Shown: piece by piece, positions 16,236 to 25,356 of the stretch | Layout: each line of letters begins with the position of its first letter | How positions within the stretch are numbered: position 1 is the first letter of the stretch | From: JBCCGR01 sp039029195 | GTDB taxonomy: Bacteria > Pseudomonadota > Alphaproteobacteria > Rhizobiales > Rhizobiaceae | DNA length: 32,930 nucleotides | Reading direction: 5' to 3' | Assembly (NCBI GenBank): GCA_039029195.1 | Contig: JBCCGR010000052.1 | Location: 1-32,930 of the forward strand | Notes under the pieces: model-generated | What the model was told of the DNA's origin: nothing | Database searches by the model: none | What the model saw: only the letters and a program-made list of their open reading frames with translations | Program-made: the position numbers and the translations under genes

Positions 16236-17471
16236 ATGTGCACAACACCCAAATTAGGTAAACCAAGTCGCACTGCCTCTCCATATGAGGCCACAATCGA
16301 GCGGCTCCGCGAAGAAACCGCGTCAAGTGTTCAGCCTTTTGAAAGTCACAAACCTACAGTGAAACGCTTGAAGTTGTGGGAGATCGACGAGCCCATACAC
16401 TGCTCTGTGGTCGGGACCTGCGCATCGTTGACAGATGCGAAGCGACTGGCAATGAAAGTCGGCCTGAAACTAAAGCCAGGTGCCGAGGATTACGCGGTTC
16501 ATGGGTTTCTGGTTAAAAAAACAACCGAAGATACTCCATTCGCCAGGGCCTTTCATAAATTGCTCGACAGCCGTCATCAGGGCCCCCTGAGAAAAGTTCT
16601 GCGAACCACCAATTCGAGCGAACTGCTCGCTATGTGGGCGGTATTTCGGGACAATGGCAGCATATCAGGGGGCTACTGGGCCATAATGACATGCGCTCAC
16701 GTGCCAATTGTGGTGAAGGAGCACGTCTTTGGGGAAGTTCATATGCTTTCTCACCTTTCGGGCGCTGGTTTTGCCAAAAAGCTTGTAGAAGCTGAGCAAT
16801 TGCAGGTGGCGCTTGATGAGGCGGAAGAGCGGTTGAAACGGAATGAACGTTCCGCAGCGAATTCAATCAATCAACGCGATTTGGAAATTGAGGACCTTCG
16901 TCGCGAACTCAAACGCCTCTCCGCCGATGAACGGGCTGTTCCTCCGATGCAAATCAAATCGAAGTCGGTCGGGAAACTGGAAGCACGCCTCGAGAAGCTC
17001 GAGCGGGCTCTAATATGCGCACGAACTCGTGCCCGTGACGCCGAATCTCAAGCAAGAAAACTCACCCAGGCCAACGCTCGCAAGTCCAATATTCGCTCCA
17101 ACGTCTCCCCGATTCGGACTACAGCCAGTTCGAAGAGGGCGGCGGACCAGGAAAATGTGGGGCCGCGCACTGGGCTAAAGATTCTCTATGTGGGCGGCCG
17201 CACAGCTCAGATACCACACCTTAAGCAGATCGCTGAACAACAGGACGCCGTGCTTGTGCATCATGATGGTGGGAAAGAAGAATCGGTTCAGCGCCTGGAT
17301 TCCATTCTGCCCTCTGTTGATTGTGTCATGTGTCCAACAGACTGCATAAGCCATGCGGCATGCCTGCGAGCAAAACACAGTTGCGCCAAGCACAACATTC
17401 AGTTTTTTCCTTTGCGGAATTCCAGCCAATCGGCATTCCGCTCGGCCATTAAGGGCTTTATTAAAATCTGA
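16236..17471 (+). CDS. DUF2325-domain protein with central coiled coil
   Basis: About 411 residues in three parts. An N-terminal domain (about 25-190) is of unknown type. A charged coiled coil follows (about 190-310, with EAEERLKRNE, LEIEDLRRELKRL and KLEARLEKLERAL). The C-terminal DUF2325 domain (about 320-411) has the characteristic ILYVGGRTAQIPHLKQI, HHDGGKEE and a cysteine-bearing segment MCPTDCISHAACLRAKHSCAK. I take ATG 16236 as start; the frame runs up to TTG 16131, but that part covers a likely promoter. DUF2325 function is unsettled; the Cys/His pattern suggests metal or redox binding. Its place beside rirA hints at an iron-linked role. Confidence 0.75.
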   Translation: MCTTPKLGKPSRTASPYEATIERLREETASSVQPFESHKPTVKRLKLWEIDEPIHCSVVGTCASLTDAKRLAMKVGLKLKPGAEDYAVHGFLVKKTTEDTPFARAFHKLLDSRHQGPLRKVLRTTNSSELLAMWAVFRDNGSISGGYWAIMTCAHVPIVVKEHVFGEVHMLSHLSGAGFAKKLVEAEQLQVALDEAEERLKRNERSAANSINQRDLEIEDLRRELKRLSADERAVPPMQIKSKSVGKLEARLEKLERALICARTRARDAESQARKLTQANARKSNIRSNVSPIRTTASSKRAADQENVGPRTGLKILYVGGRTAQIPHLKQIAEQQDAVLVHHDGGKEESVQRLDSILPSVDCVMCPTDCISHAACLRAKHSCAKHNIQFFPLRNSSQSAFRSAIKGFIKI

Positions 17472-17540
17472 TCCAGCGAAAGTTGGGGGTGCCAATCACG
17501 GCGGAGTAGCCAAAACCGTTCTGTGAAACGGTGATGCGCG

Positions 17541-18020
17541 CTAGTGAGCCGCAGGTCGGTGCTCCTGTTCAATTGGTGTGTTTTTGGCTGAATCAAGTTG
17601 GACCAACACATTGATATTGCGTTCTTTGTTGGTCAGATCGGCCAGCGTATAATCGTCTAGGATGCTTAAGAAGGCGTCAAGTGCTTCGGAAAGAGCCCTG
17701 TTTAGTCCACAACTTGCAACCAGGGGACAGTTGGCGTCACCATCCTCAAAACACTCAGCGAGAGCAAAATTGTCCTCGGTAGCTCGAACAACCTCGCCAA
17801 GGCCTATTTCATTGGCAGGTCGAGCCAAACGGATGCCGCCATTTCGCCCGCGAACAGTCTCTACAAAACCCGACTTGGTAAGCACCTGCAGGATCTTCAA
17901 CAGAAACTGCTCAGAGAGACCATAAAATGCAGCAATTGAACTGACACGACATAGCCCCTCATGGGAGTCGCAATACATTATCATCCGAATGGCGTAGTTT
18001 GTCTGTTTGGTCAGTCTCAA
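17541..18020 (-). CDS. rirA: Rrf2-family iron regulator RirA
   Basis: Global iron-responsive repressor of rhizobia and relatives; it binds DNA when it holds an Fe-S cluster. The sequence follows RirA closely: RLTKQTNYAIRMIMYC at the start, a winged helix, the wing VETVRGRNGGIRLARP, and the cluster-binding cysteines at 90, 98 and 104 (ECFEDGDANCPLVASC). I choose the TTG at 18020 because it gives the conserved MRLTKQTNYA start and has GGAG eight bases upstream; a GTG at 18047 is in frame. A perfect TGA-N9-TCA box lies 150 bases upstream, suggesting autoregulation. Confidence 0.92.
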   Translation of the reverse strand: MRLTKQTNYAIRMIMYCDSHEGLCRVSSIAAFYGLSEQFLLKILQVLTKSGFVETVRGRNGGIRLARPANEIGLGEVVRATEDNFALAECFEDGDANCPLVASCGLNRALSEALDAFLSILDDYTLADLTNKERNINVLVQLDSAKNTPIEQEHRPAAH

Positions 18021-18170
18021 GGCCGAGTCTCCAAATTCTATCGACACATTTCATGTGGGTCGATACGGCAACCATAGTGGCAATCCCGTGGAAAGGAAAA
18101 CAAAATAGAAAATTCAGACAGTGCGTTGGAACCCATATTTCGATTGATGTTTCGCATACCATTTAATACT

Positions 18171-18185
18171 TGACTATAAAAGTCA
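18171..18185. promoter_or_regulatory. Perfect TGA-N9-TCA iron-responsive (IRO-type) box
   Basis: TGACTATAAAAGTCA is an interrupted palindrome of the form TGA-N9-TCA described for RirA targets. It lies between rirA and the divergent Cys-motif gene, 54 bases before the latter, and includes a -35-like TTGACT starting at 18170. It is the clearest member of the motif family seen in this window. Confidence 0.7.
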
Positions 18186-18238
18186 TATTTTCGTAAGTGC
18201 CTGCCGAAAACGCTTCAGCCACCCTGTTCAGGATTGAG

Positions 18239-18718
18239 ATGAGCAAAAGCACCGGGCAACACACCCACCAAAAACACGATATTGAGGCCGCGGGCCTCAG
18301 CCCTTCGGAGCGAATCCTGCTGATTGCGGCACGTTTTTATTTCACTTCGCATATGAAAAACGATCAGCCCTACTGGGAAGCCGGTTTGGACCTTTGTCTG
18401 CAACACTTCGGCGAAGAATTCGGACCACTGATTGGAGTAAGGCTGATGCATGTTGTGCGCTCCATGCGTGCCAGCAGGAAGACCGTTTTCCAGTTCACCA
18501 ACCCGTTCTGCGAGGCTTGCGGCTCGAAAAAAATATCTGATTGCGAACGGTTGCTAATGTCGACAATCGTGCAAGCGCGCGGTGGTGCTCGATCTGTTGC
18601 TAGAATGCAGGCACTCATTCTGTGCGAGGGACATGACGTCGATGACATGTTGAGCAACGTTGATGCCCTCAATGTAGCACTCTGCCGGGCGGAGCTGGAA
18701 CAGATTCCTCAGCTATAG
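18239..18718 (+). CDS. Uncharacterised protein with Cys motif, iron-box linked
   Basis: About 159 residues, cytoplasmic by appearance. I choose ATG 18239, with AGGATTGAG just upstream; GTG 18197 is in frame but lies close to the operator. Residues about 20-85 are helical (LSPSERILLIAARFYFTSH). A compact motif CEACGSKKISDCE follows at about 98-110, then a second helical part with a further Cys (ILCEGHD). The CxxC-x7-C pattern could bind metal, an Fe-S cluster or act in redox. I do not recognise a family. Its promoter holds the best iron box in the window and it is divergent from rirA, so it should be iron controlled. Confidence 0.7.
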   Translation: MSKSTGQHTHQKHDIEAAGLSPSERILLIAARFYFTSHMKNDQPYWEAGLDLCLQHFGEEFGPLIGVRLMHVVRSMRASRKTVFQFTNPFCEACGSKKISDCERLLMSTIVQARGGARSVARMQALILCEGHDVDDMLSNVDALNVALCRAELEQIPQL

Positions 18719-18930
18719 CGTTTCGGGTTCAACACCAAGCAAATCGCTGAAATTCAATGAGCAATTCACTGTTGAATGGTATCTTTCGCAGCGACACAAA
18801 CTGCGGCTATATTGCTTGAAGAAGCTGCATTATCTCTTTGATTGTGAGATTCTATTCCCAAATGAAGCGGAACCGTGATTGGTGCAGCGGTCGAGATGTG
18901 GCCCGGTTCCAATTTATCGGTGACACTCTC

Positions 18931-19737
18931 TTACCCGTTTTGGCTTTCTGAAATTGCGGAGTGTGGAAGCACAAATGGAGCGTCGTCCATCGGCAGCGCT
19001 CCGACATTAAGTTCACACTCGAATATTTCCCTCAGTGACGTGGTATTGAGAGCATCTTTGGGGATGCCTTTCTGCGCAACCTGACCATCTTTCAGGATGA
19101 CGATTTGATCGGCAAACATTGCTGCAAGATTGAGATCATGCAGGACAGCCACCACTCCGCCTCCGGAATGAGCAAATCTGGTGGCGATGTGCATGATGTG
19201 TAGTTGATGTTTTATGTCGAGGCTGCTGACCGGCTCATCCAGAAAAAGCCATTTGGGCTGTTCGTCAAGTTGTGTTGATCCAATCTGATGAAGCACCCGG
19301 GCAAATTGAACCCTTTGTTTCTCGCCGCCGGACAAATGTGTGTAATGGCGGCCTGCGAAGCCATTGAGTCCAACCCGCTCCAGTTGCGTTTCAACTCTCT
19401 CAATTGAGGCCTTAGAAGACTGCACCTCACGAACAGTCGTACGGCCCATATCCACCACTTCACGAACGGTGAATGGGAACGCAAGCGCGCTGCTTTGCGG
19501 AAGGACGCCACGCAACTCAGCCTGTTCTCCTGCCGACATAAACGCAAGGTCTCTGCCATTAATGGCAATTGAGCCAGAATATTCCAACTCGCCGGTCAGT
19601 GCACGCAACAGCGTGGTCTTGCCGGAACCATTTGGGCCCAGAACAACCGTGAGTTCCGTGGACTGCGCGCAGAAATCAACCCCGCGGAGGATCTTACGTC
19701 CACTTAGTTCAACATGGATGTTCTTGGCGTCAATCAT
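18931..19737 (-). CDS. hmuV: Heme ABC transporter ATP-binding protein
   Basis: ATPase of the heme importer, about 268 residues. Walker A GPNGSGKTT, signature LSGGEKQR, Walker B WLFLDEPVSSLD and switch LHDLN are intact. The short HmuV-type insert with an HQIGSTQLDEQPKW segment before Walker B supports HmuV. The start ATG at 19737 has GGCGGA seven bases upstream; a TTG at 19752 is in frame. It overlaps the end of the permease region and is the last gene of the hmuPSTUV operon. Confidence 0.93.
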   Translation of the reverse strand: MIDAKNIHVELSGRKILRGVDFCAQSTELTVVLGPNGSGKTTLLRALTGELEYSGSIAINGRDLAFMSAGEQAELRGVLPQSSALAFPFTVREVVDMGRTTVREVQSSKASIERVETQLERVGLNGFAGRHYTHLSGGEKQRVQFARVLHQIGSTQLDEQPKWLFLDEPVSSLDIKHQLHIMHIATRFAHSGGGVVAVLHDLNLAAMFADQIVILKDGQVAQKGIPKDALNTTSLREIFECELNVGALPMDDAPFVLPHSAISESQNG

Positions 19738-19741
19738 GCGA

Positions 19742-20854
19742 TCATCCGCCAAGTATGCCTCGTCGGCCCATTAGCAGCCACAGGAAGAAAGGGGCGCCGA
19801 TGAACGCCGTTATGATGCCGATTGGCAATTCGGCCGGAGCGACAATTGTTCGGCAAATTGCATCACAAACCAACAGCAGCGATGCACCAAGCAGCGCACT
19901 TGCAGGTAGCAAAAAACGATTGTCGGGGCCAATGGCCAGCCGCAGTAAATGGGGAACAACGATACCAACGAAACCAATGCCGCCGCTAACAGCTACTGCG
20001 GCGCCAGTTGCACCTGCTACAGCGAAGATTGCCACATTTTTGAACCGCTGTACTGGAATTCCAAGATGATGTGCCACCGTCTCACCCATCGCGAGCGCAT
20101 TGAGCCCTTTGGCCAGCAAGGGTGTGAAGAGCAATGCAAAGACAATGATCGGTGCCGCTGAAGCGCACTTCGACCAGGTTGCTCCGGAAAGAGAACCCAA
20201 CCCCCAGAAAGTCAGTTCGCGCAGTTGAACATCGTCGGCCAGATATACCAAAATGCCGGTCAGAGCCCCGGCAAAGGCGGCAATCGCAATGCCGCCGAGT
20301 AAGAGGGTTGCAACGGATGTTTCACCGCCAATGGTGGACAATCGGTAGAGGATGAGCGTTATAGCCAGCGCCCCGAAAAACGCCGCAACGGGAATGGCAA
20401 AAATTCCTAGCGCTGCGACTATCGCACCCAGAACTACGGTCTCCCCCAGAACTATAACAACTATAGCCCCCAGACCTGCACCGGCCGATACGCCAACGAT
20501 TCCCGGATCGGCGAGTGGATTGCGAAAAAGGCCCTGCATCACTGCTCCGGACACAGCAAGGGAAGCGCCAACCAGAATTCCCAACACCACACGAGGCAAT
20601 CGAATGGATTCGATGATCAACCTTTCCCGTTCGGCAATTTCAGCGCCGAACAGCAGTGCTCCAATATAGCGAAAGACACCACTTAATGATGATCCTGATG
20701 GACCAATCGTCAAACCCGCAATGACCATCAACACCAACAGGCCAAAAAGCAATGCAACCACGCATGCCGCCAACACGCTGCGATCACCAGCGGCAACTTG
20801 CCGTTCAAATGAAACTATAAAGCCGGTTTTCTCGACTAGAGATCGAACATACAT
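19742..20854 (-). CDS. hmuU: Heme ABC transporter permease
   Basis: Inner-membrane permease of 370 residues, FecCD/BtuC family. Diagnostic segments are IRLPRVVLGILVGASLAVSG, RNPLADPGIVGVSAGAGLGA, FWGLGSLSGATW and GFVGIVVPHLLRL. Its start lies two bases after the hmuT stop. Neighbouring hmuS, hmuP and heme receptor genes make heme the likely substrate. Confidence 0.93.
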   Translation of the reverse strand: MYVRSLVEKTGFIVSFERQVAAGDRSVLAACVVALLFGLLVLMVIAGLTIGPSGSSLSGVFRYIGALLFGAEIAERERLIIESIRLPRVVLGILVGASLAVSGAVMQGLFRNPLADPGIVGVSAGAGLGAIVVIVLGETVVLGAIVAALGIFAIPVAAFFGALAITLILYRLSTIGGETSVATLLLGGIAIAAFAGALTGILVYLADDVQLRELTFWGLGSLSGATWSKCASAAPIIVFALLFTPLLAKGLNALAMGETVAHHLGIPVQRFKNVAIFAVAGATGAAVAVSGGIGFVGIVVPHLLRLAIGPDNRFLLPASALLGASLLLVCDAICRTIVAPAELPIGIITAFIGAPFFLWLLMGRRGILGG

Positions 20855-20856
20855 GG

Positions 20857-21744
20857 CTATCGAGTGATTGGTTTTCCCGGATAGAGGCGATCAGACAAGT
20901 CCCTCGCTGCCTGTACGCCGCGAGGCCCAAATCCAAGCAAATAGAGCCCATCCTTCCTGATGATGGCGTTGTTTTTGACAGCCGGTGTTGCCGATAGAAC
21001 CGGATGGTTCTTCAATGCTTCGTCCGCAACACCATGGTTGCCACGCCTCTTCATCATCAAAATCACATCAGGTGCAGCCGTTATGATGGCTTCATCTGAA
21101 AGCGCCTTGTAACCGGGAAACGCCGTGATTGCGTTTGTTCCACCTGCCATTTCAATAATACCATGCGCCGCAGTCTGCGTGCCGGAAGCGAGCACCTTTC
21201 CACCCGCCATGGAAAGTACGAACAATACCCTCTTTTTCCTTGATATTGCCTGGGTGCGCCTGCGAAGGGATGCAGCTTCCTTCCGAATTTGCTTTGCAAT
21301 TCTGGCGGCACCCTGTTCGGCGCCCAGCGCTGCACCCACAGCATCCACCTTTAACGCGATCCCTTCCCCATCATAGCGTTCCGGAATTGCAGCAAGTTTC
21401 ACTCTGGCCGCCCTCAGAATTTCGATGGCTTCCGGCGGGCCAGCCCCTTCCAAGGTGACGATCAGATCTGGATTGACCGAAAGCACACCTTCCGGAGAAA
21501 GCCTGCGGATATATCCAACATCAGGCAATGCCAGGACTTCTGTGGGATGAAGACTTGTTGAGTCCCGCGCAATCAACCGATGTTGCTGACCGAGCGCATA
21601 AATTATCTCGGTCACCGAGCCGCCAATCGACACGATCCGGCTGGGGTTGTCTTTCGACCACACAGGCCCTGGAAACAACGGGGAAACGAAAAGAAAACTC
21701 AGCAGAGCTGACTTTATCCAGTTCTTAGCGCATCTCGATATCAT
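20857..21744 (-). CDS. hmuT: Periplasmic heme-binding protein
   Basis: About 295 residues with an N-terminal signal (hydrophobic residues about 12-28). The mature protein opens with RIVSIGGSVTEIIYALG, the normal start of the class III binding fold, and has PDVGYIRRLSPEGVLSVNPDLIV and later FPGYKALSDEAIITAAPDVIL. The YIRRLS segment contains the Tyr position used for heme binding in ShuT/HmuT proteins. I use the Met at 21744, 13 bases after the hmuS stop; the frame stays open to 21882 inside hmuS. Confidence 0.92.
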   Translation of the reverse strand: MISRCAKNWIKSALLSFLFVSPLFPGPVWSKDNPSRIVSIGGSVTEIIYALGQQHRLIARDSTSLHPTEVLALPDVGYIRRLSPEGVLSVNPDLIVTLEGAGPPEAIEILRAARVKLAAIPERYDGEGIALKVDAVGAALGAEQGAARIAKQIRKEAASLRRRTQAISRKKRVLFVLSMAGGKVLASGTQTAAHGIIEMAGGTNAITAFPGYKALSDEAIITAAPDVILMMKRRGNHGVADEALKNHPVLSATPAVKNNAIIRKDGLYLLGFGPRGVQAARDLSDRLYPGKPITR

Positions 21745-21757
21745 TGAAAGCTCGCTT

Positions 21758-22810
21758 TCAGGCGGCGTGAGCTTTGCCCACTCTTGGCAGATTTTCTGCG
21801 ATGAAGCGCCAGTCGTCCCTCTCCTCGCTGCCCTCGTGGCGCTGGCCAAACAGCTGAAGAATAAGGTTGCCGCCGGAATCATAGGCTTCGACGGAGGTCA
21901 CATGGCCTTTGTCGCACGGCTTTCGGACCGCCCAAGCCTCGACAATGTGATCCTTGCGCAGATGAAGATTGAAACCTTCGTCCATTATATTGAACCAGTT
22001 CCCAATCACTTTGATGTTCTCAATCGGGCCGGAATGAATCTGAATGCAACCGGGATTTCCAACGAAGCACATGATCGGAATCTGCTCGTTTGCGGCATGG
22101 CGCATGAGCGCGTCGACACCAGAACAGTCGATCTGCCAGGCAAATTCATGGCCGACAAGCTGCACAGCCTGGTGCCGTGTCATGTCAAGCTTTCGAATGA
22201 GAGGCATGAACTGATGCGGGTCAGACATGGCGGCCCAGGACTCTTTGAGCTCTTCCACGGTTTCGGAGGCCGGTTCCTTTAGAATTGTCAATTGCTTCGG
22301 TGCACAATCCATACCGGGAGATTGATCGTCATTTTGAATCGAACGAACCAGATTGATCCAGGCATGCAGGTCCGTTTTGTCCGTTGCGTGGATTTTGTGA
22401 ACGGCATCGCCATGTGAATCAAAAAACTGAATGCTCCTTCGAAGGCCTCGATCGGTTTGCGTTGCAACTTCAAAAGCATGCACAAAATGGCTGGGAAACA
22501 AGCGGAGATCGATCTTCTCTCCCAAAAACATCGACGCATGTTTTCCGGAATAAAAACCCGAATATGTGCCGACCTTTTCATGCACGGCACTGTGGTTGCG
22601 CGTTAGAGCCATCACCTCTCCAACGCTCTCAAGCATCCCGAAGAACTGGTTGAACGGCAGGTCAAGGCGTAACACGTGCTCTTCGCACCAGGCGCTCAAA
22701 AACTCGCCTTCGGAGATGCTCAGCATCTCAGCCAGATCGCGCTGCCGCATCTTTGGTTGGCGCAGCCGTGCCGCTTTGATTTCTGCAACGGTCGGACGCT
22801 TTCCTGCCAT
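21758..22810 (-). CDS. hmuS: Hemin-degrading/trafficking factor HmuS
   Basis: Cytoplasmic protein of about 350 residues made of two HemS/ChuS repeats (about 1-170 and 180-350). It binds imported heme and in some species breaks it down. The second repeat carries AAMSDPHQFMPLIRKL; His199 here lines up with the heme-ligating His of ChuS. The first repeat has RNHSAVHEKVGTYSGFYSG and ends LHAWINLVRSIQ. ATG 22810 has AGGA nine bases upstream; ATG 22819 is three codons earlier. It follows hmuP by about 12 bases. Confidence 0.92.
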   Translation of the reverse strand: MAGKRPTVAEIKAARLRQPKMRQRDLAEMLSISEGEFLSAWCEEHVLRLDLPFNQFFGMLESVGEVMALTRNHSAVHEKVGTYSGFYSGKHASMFLGEKIDLRLFPSHFVHAFEVATQTDRGLRRSIQFFDSHGDAVHKIHATDKTDLHAWINLVRSIQNDDQSPGMDCAPKQLTILKEPASETVEELKESWAAMSDPHQFMPLIRKLDMTRHQAVQLVGHEFAWQIDCSGVDALMRHAANEQIPIMCFVGNPGCIQIHSGPIENIKVIGNWFNIMDEGFNLHLRKDHIVEAWAVRKPCDKGHVTSVEAYDSGGNLILQLFGQRHEGSEERDDWRFIAENLPRVGKAHAA

Positions 22811-22821
22811 GACTTTCATTC

Positions 22822-23010
22822 CTATTTGTTCAGAATAAGCTTGCCCTGCGCGGTTATGCGCAACCGATAAAGCTCGCCCTGATGCGCGATTGAAATCTGC
22901 CTTTCCTTGCCGAATAAATCTTCGCTCTTAATCAGTGCGCCCAAATCTCTGGCTTCTTTGTTTTGGCTCTCGGCCTTGGTTTGAGGACGGCTGGGTCCAT
23001 CTCGGTTCAT
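22822..23010 (-). CDS. hmuP: Hemin uptake protein HmuP
   Basis: A 62-residue protein matching HmuP: the C-terminal part has SEDLFGKERQISIAHQGELYRLRITAQGKLILNK in family order (LFG, then a hydrophobic HxGExYRLR core and a KLIL end). In Bradyrhizobium HmuP works with Irr to activate the heme receptor promoter. Here it is the first gene of the minus-strand hmu operon and directly faces the receptor promoter. GGAAG lies just before the ATG. It is the smallest gene of the locus and easily missed. Confidence 0.9.
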   Translation of the reverse strand: MNRDGPSRPQTKAESQNKEARDLGALIKSEDLFGKERQISIAHQGELYRLRITAQGKLILNK

Positions 23011-23117
23011 TTTTTCTTCCAGTCCGTCCGCAACACAATTTTCACCTGCGATTTGCGGACAAGTCTCTCAATTTTTGTTGACTCGCATAATCCACTTTTC
23101 TAAAAGCCGCAATACTG

Positions 23118-23142
23118 GAGTTTAATAATCATGTTTAAACTC
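23118..23142. promoter_or_regulatory. Inverted repeat in divergent hmuP/hmuR promoter
   Basis: GAGTTTAA and TTAAACTC form an eight-base inverted repeat with nine bases between, extended by outer ACT/AGT. The core TCATGTTTAA is shared with the site at 9992-10016. It lies about 100 bases from both divergent starts and can serve both promoters. It may be a RirA, Irr or HmuP-dependent element; the sequence alone does not decide. Confidence 0.55.
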
Positions 23143-23213
23143 GATAGTGAAATACCAGCAAGCCCGACGCCAGCCAGCAATCAGTTGTGGTTCCAACAAA
23201 AATGGATGGTGAA

Positions 23214-25353
23214 ATGGGGCGAACGAAAAGTTGCCGAAGCGCGCTTTGGTGCGGAACGGCAGTGCTGGCACTGGTAGTGGGTACTCAGGTCTATGCACAG
23301 GAAGACAACACTCAAGGTAGCACTCGGCTGCAGCGAATTGTGAAGGGCGCAGGTGAACACAAGGTTGCAGTGGACACCCCACAGGCGGTGACTGTGGCGA
23401 ATCAAACGGACCTGGAGGAAGCACAACCGACAACCTCGGGCGACGTCTTTAAGCAGATACCAGGCGCAAACACATCGGGTTCGGAACGCGTTCTGGGCGA
23501 GAGCTTCAACATTCGTGGCATCGGACCAGGAGAAGATCAGGCCGATGAGGGCCGTGTCATCGTGAGTGTGGATGGTGTCGACAAGAACTATCAACAATAC
23601 AGGCTTGGCGGATTCTTTTCTGATCCTGAGCTTTTCAAACGGGTGGAAGTGTTACGGGGACCGGCATCCTCCACACTCTACGGCTCTGGCGCTTTGGCTG
23701 GCATCGTCCAGTTTACGACCAAGGATGCTGTTGATTTTCTCGATGACGGCGAGAAAGTCGCACTCCGATTGAAGTCAACCTTCGACTCCAACAGCAGCGG
23801 TCTTCTGGGTTCTGCTATTCTCGCCTGGATGCCGTCCGAGAGTTTTGAGTTTTTGGCAGCCGGCAACCATCGGCAGGGTTGGGACTACACTTCTGGAAAT
23901 GGCACAGTTGTTGATGCCGATTTCATCGCTAAGTCCGCCCTGCTGAAAGGTGCTTTCCACTTCGGCGAGAACAATGAGCAAACAATCAAGGCCTCATTGC
24001 AGCGCTGGCAAACCGAGGCTGAGAATCAGCAATATGCGCAAACCGTAAACAGTCCTGGTTTTGGACGGGTCGACCGGTCGGTTCGCGATGAAACCTATCT
24101 GGTTTCCTATGAGAATCCGGCATCTAGCAATGACTGGGTCGATATCAAGATCCAGGCTTCCTATTCGAACACGTTCAATCAGGAACGCAATGCAACCACA
24201 TTCAACATTAGGGGACGCCCTGTACAGTTCTTCCCGGATGCCGATTTTCAGTATGAAACCTGGCAGGCGAAGGCTCAAAACACCGTTAAGGCCGCCGGTG
24301 AGAACTGGGAAAATTACTTTACCGTCGGCACACAGTTTACGCATCTTGAACGGTCCCTCGCCCTTCGAAACACAGGGGCGCAGCCTGAAGGAACCGATCA
24401 GAAATTCGGTGTGTTTGCGCAGTCGGAATTTACCTACAACGAAAAGCTGACAATCATTCCCGGTGTCCGTATCGACCACCGGCGTCTGACACCGGATGCG
24501 AGCGTGGTGGCTGGTTTTGCAGGCGGGGCCGAGACCGACACAGATGTTGCCTTCTCACCAAAGGTTGCAGCCCTCTACAAGTTTACCGACAGCTTCAACA
24601 TTTTTGGCTCGTACGCCCATACACAGAGGTTTCCGACGCTTGATGAGGTTTATGATTACCGCACTGGCTTCATTCCAGGCACCAATCTTAAGAAGGAGCG
24701 TTCGAACAATTTCGAAGTCGGATTTGGTGTTTCGCAGTTTGATCTACTCGAAAGCGGCGACGCATTTCAGTTCAAAACCACGGTGTTTCACAACACAATT
24801 CACGACTACATCTACCGCAGCCCGGTGGCGCGGACGGCCAATGCGCGTGCTGGCCGACCGACGGCGGGTCCAGGATCAGCCTTTGTGAACATAGGCGATG
24901 TACGACTGTATGGCATTGAGATCGAAACGGCCTATTCAGCCGAATATTGGTTCGCCTCTGCTGGCGCATCCATCATCCGCGGACAAGACATCAACAATTC
25001 TCTGCCCTCAAGTGGACACCTCAACACCGTTCCAGCAGATGAGCTTTTTGTCACTGCGGGCCTCAAGGTTCCCGATCATGGATTTTCGTTTGGTTGGAAG
25101 GGGCGTTTTGTTGCTGATCAGAACCAGGTGTTTGGAACACCTGTTGGCAGATTGGCCGCCAGCCGCAGACCCAGCAACGGGTTCCACACTCACGGCCTTT
25201 TCTTGAACTGGGTGCCGGAAAAAGGGCTTGGAAGTACGGGCGTCAATCGAAAACCTGTTCAACGCTCAGTATCAGGAATTCCTCGCCAACGACCCGGCAC
25301 CGGGCAGAACATTCAAATTCTCTATCGTCAAGAAATTTGGATTCGAGGGATAA
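23214..25353 (+). CDS. hmuR: TonB-dependent heme receptor, frameshifted near end
   Basis: Outer-membrane heme receptor, about 712 residues if the frame is repaired. A signal peptide (MGRTKSCRSALW...VYA) and a TonB-box-like stretch come first, then the plug (SFNIRGIG, VEVLRGPASSTLYGSGALAG) and a 22-strand barrel. TQRFPTLDEVYDY corresponds to the FRAP region of heme receptors. At AAAAAGGG (25219-25226) one extra base shifts the frame. In the other frame the expected ending follows (LEVRASIENLFNAQYQEF to FKFSIVKKFGFEG) and stops at 25351-25353, three bases before the next gene. Read without repair, the frame runs to 25472 with a nonsense tail lacking the last strand. Start choice among 23187, 23202 and 23214 is uncertain. 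Confidence 0.88.
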
Positions 25354-25356
25354 CGG

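Noticed and set aside
6084..16678. A shared 17-base word, ATCAGGGGGCTACTGGG, in the SRPBCC gene and the DUF2325 gene
   Set aside because: Both copies lie inside coding sequence for an SGGYW peptide, with unrelated flanks; I treat it as coincidence of similar codons rather than a repeat element.
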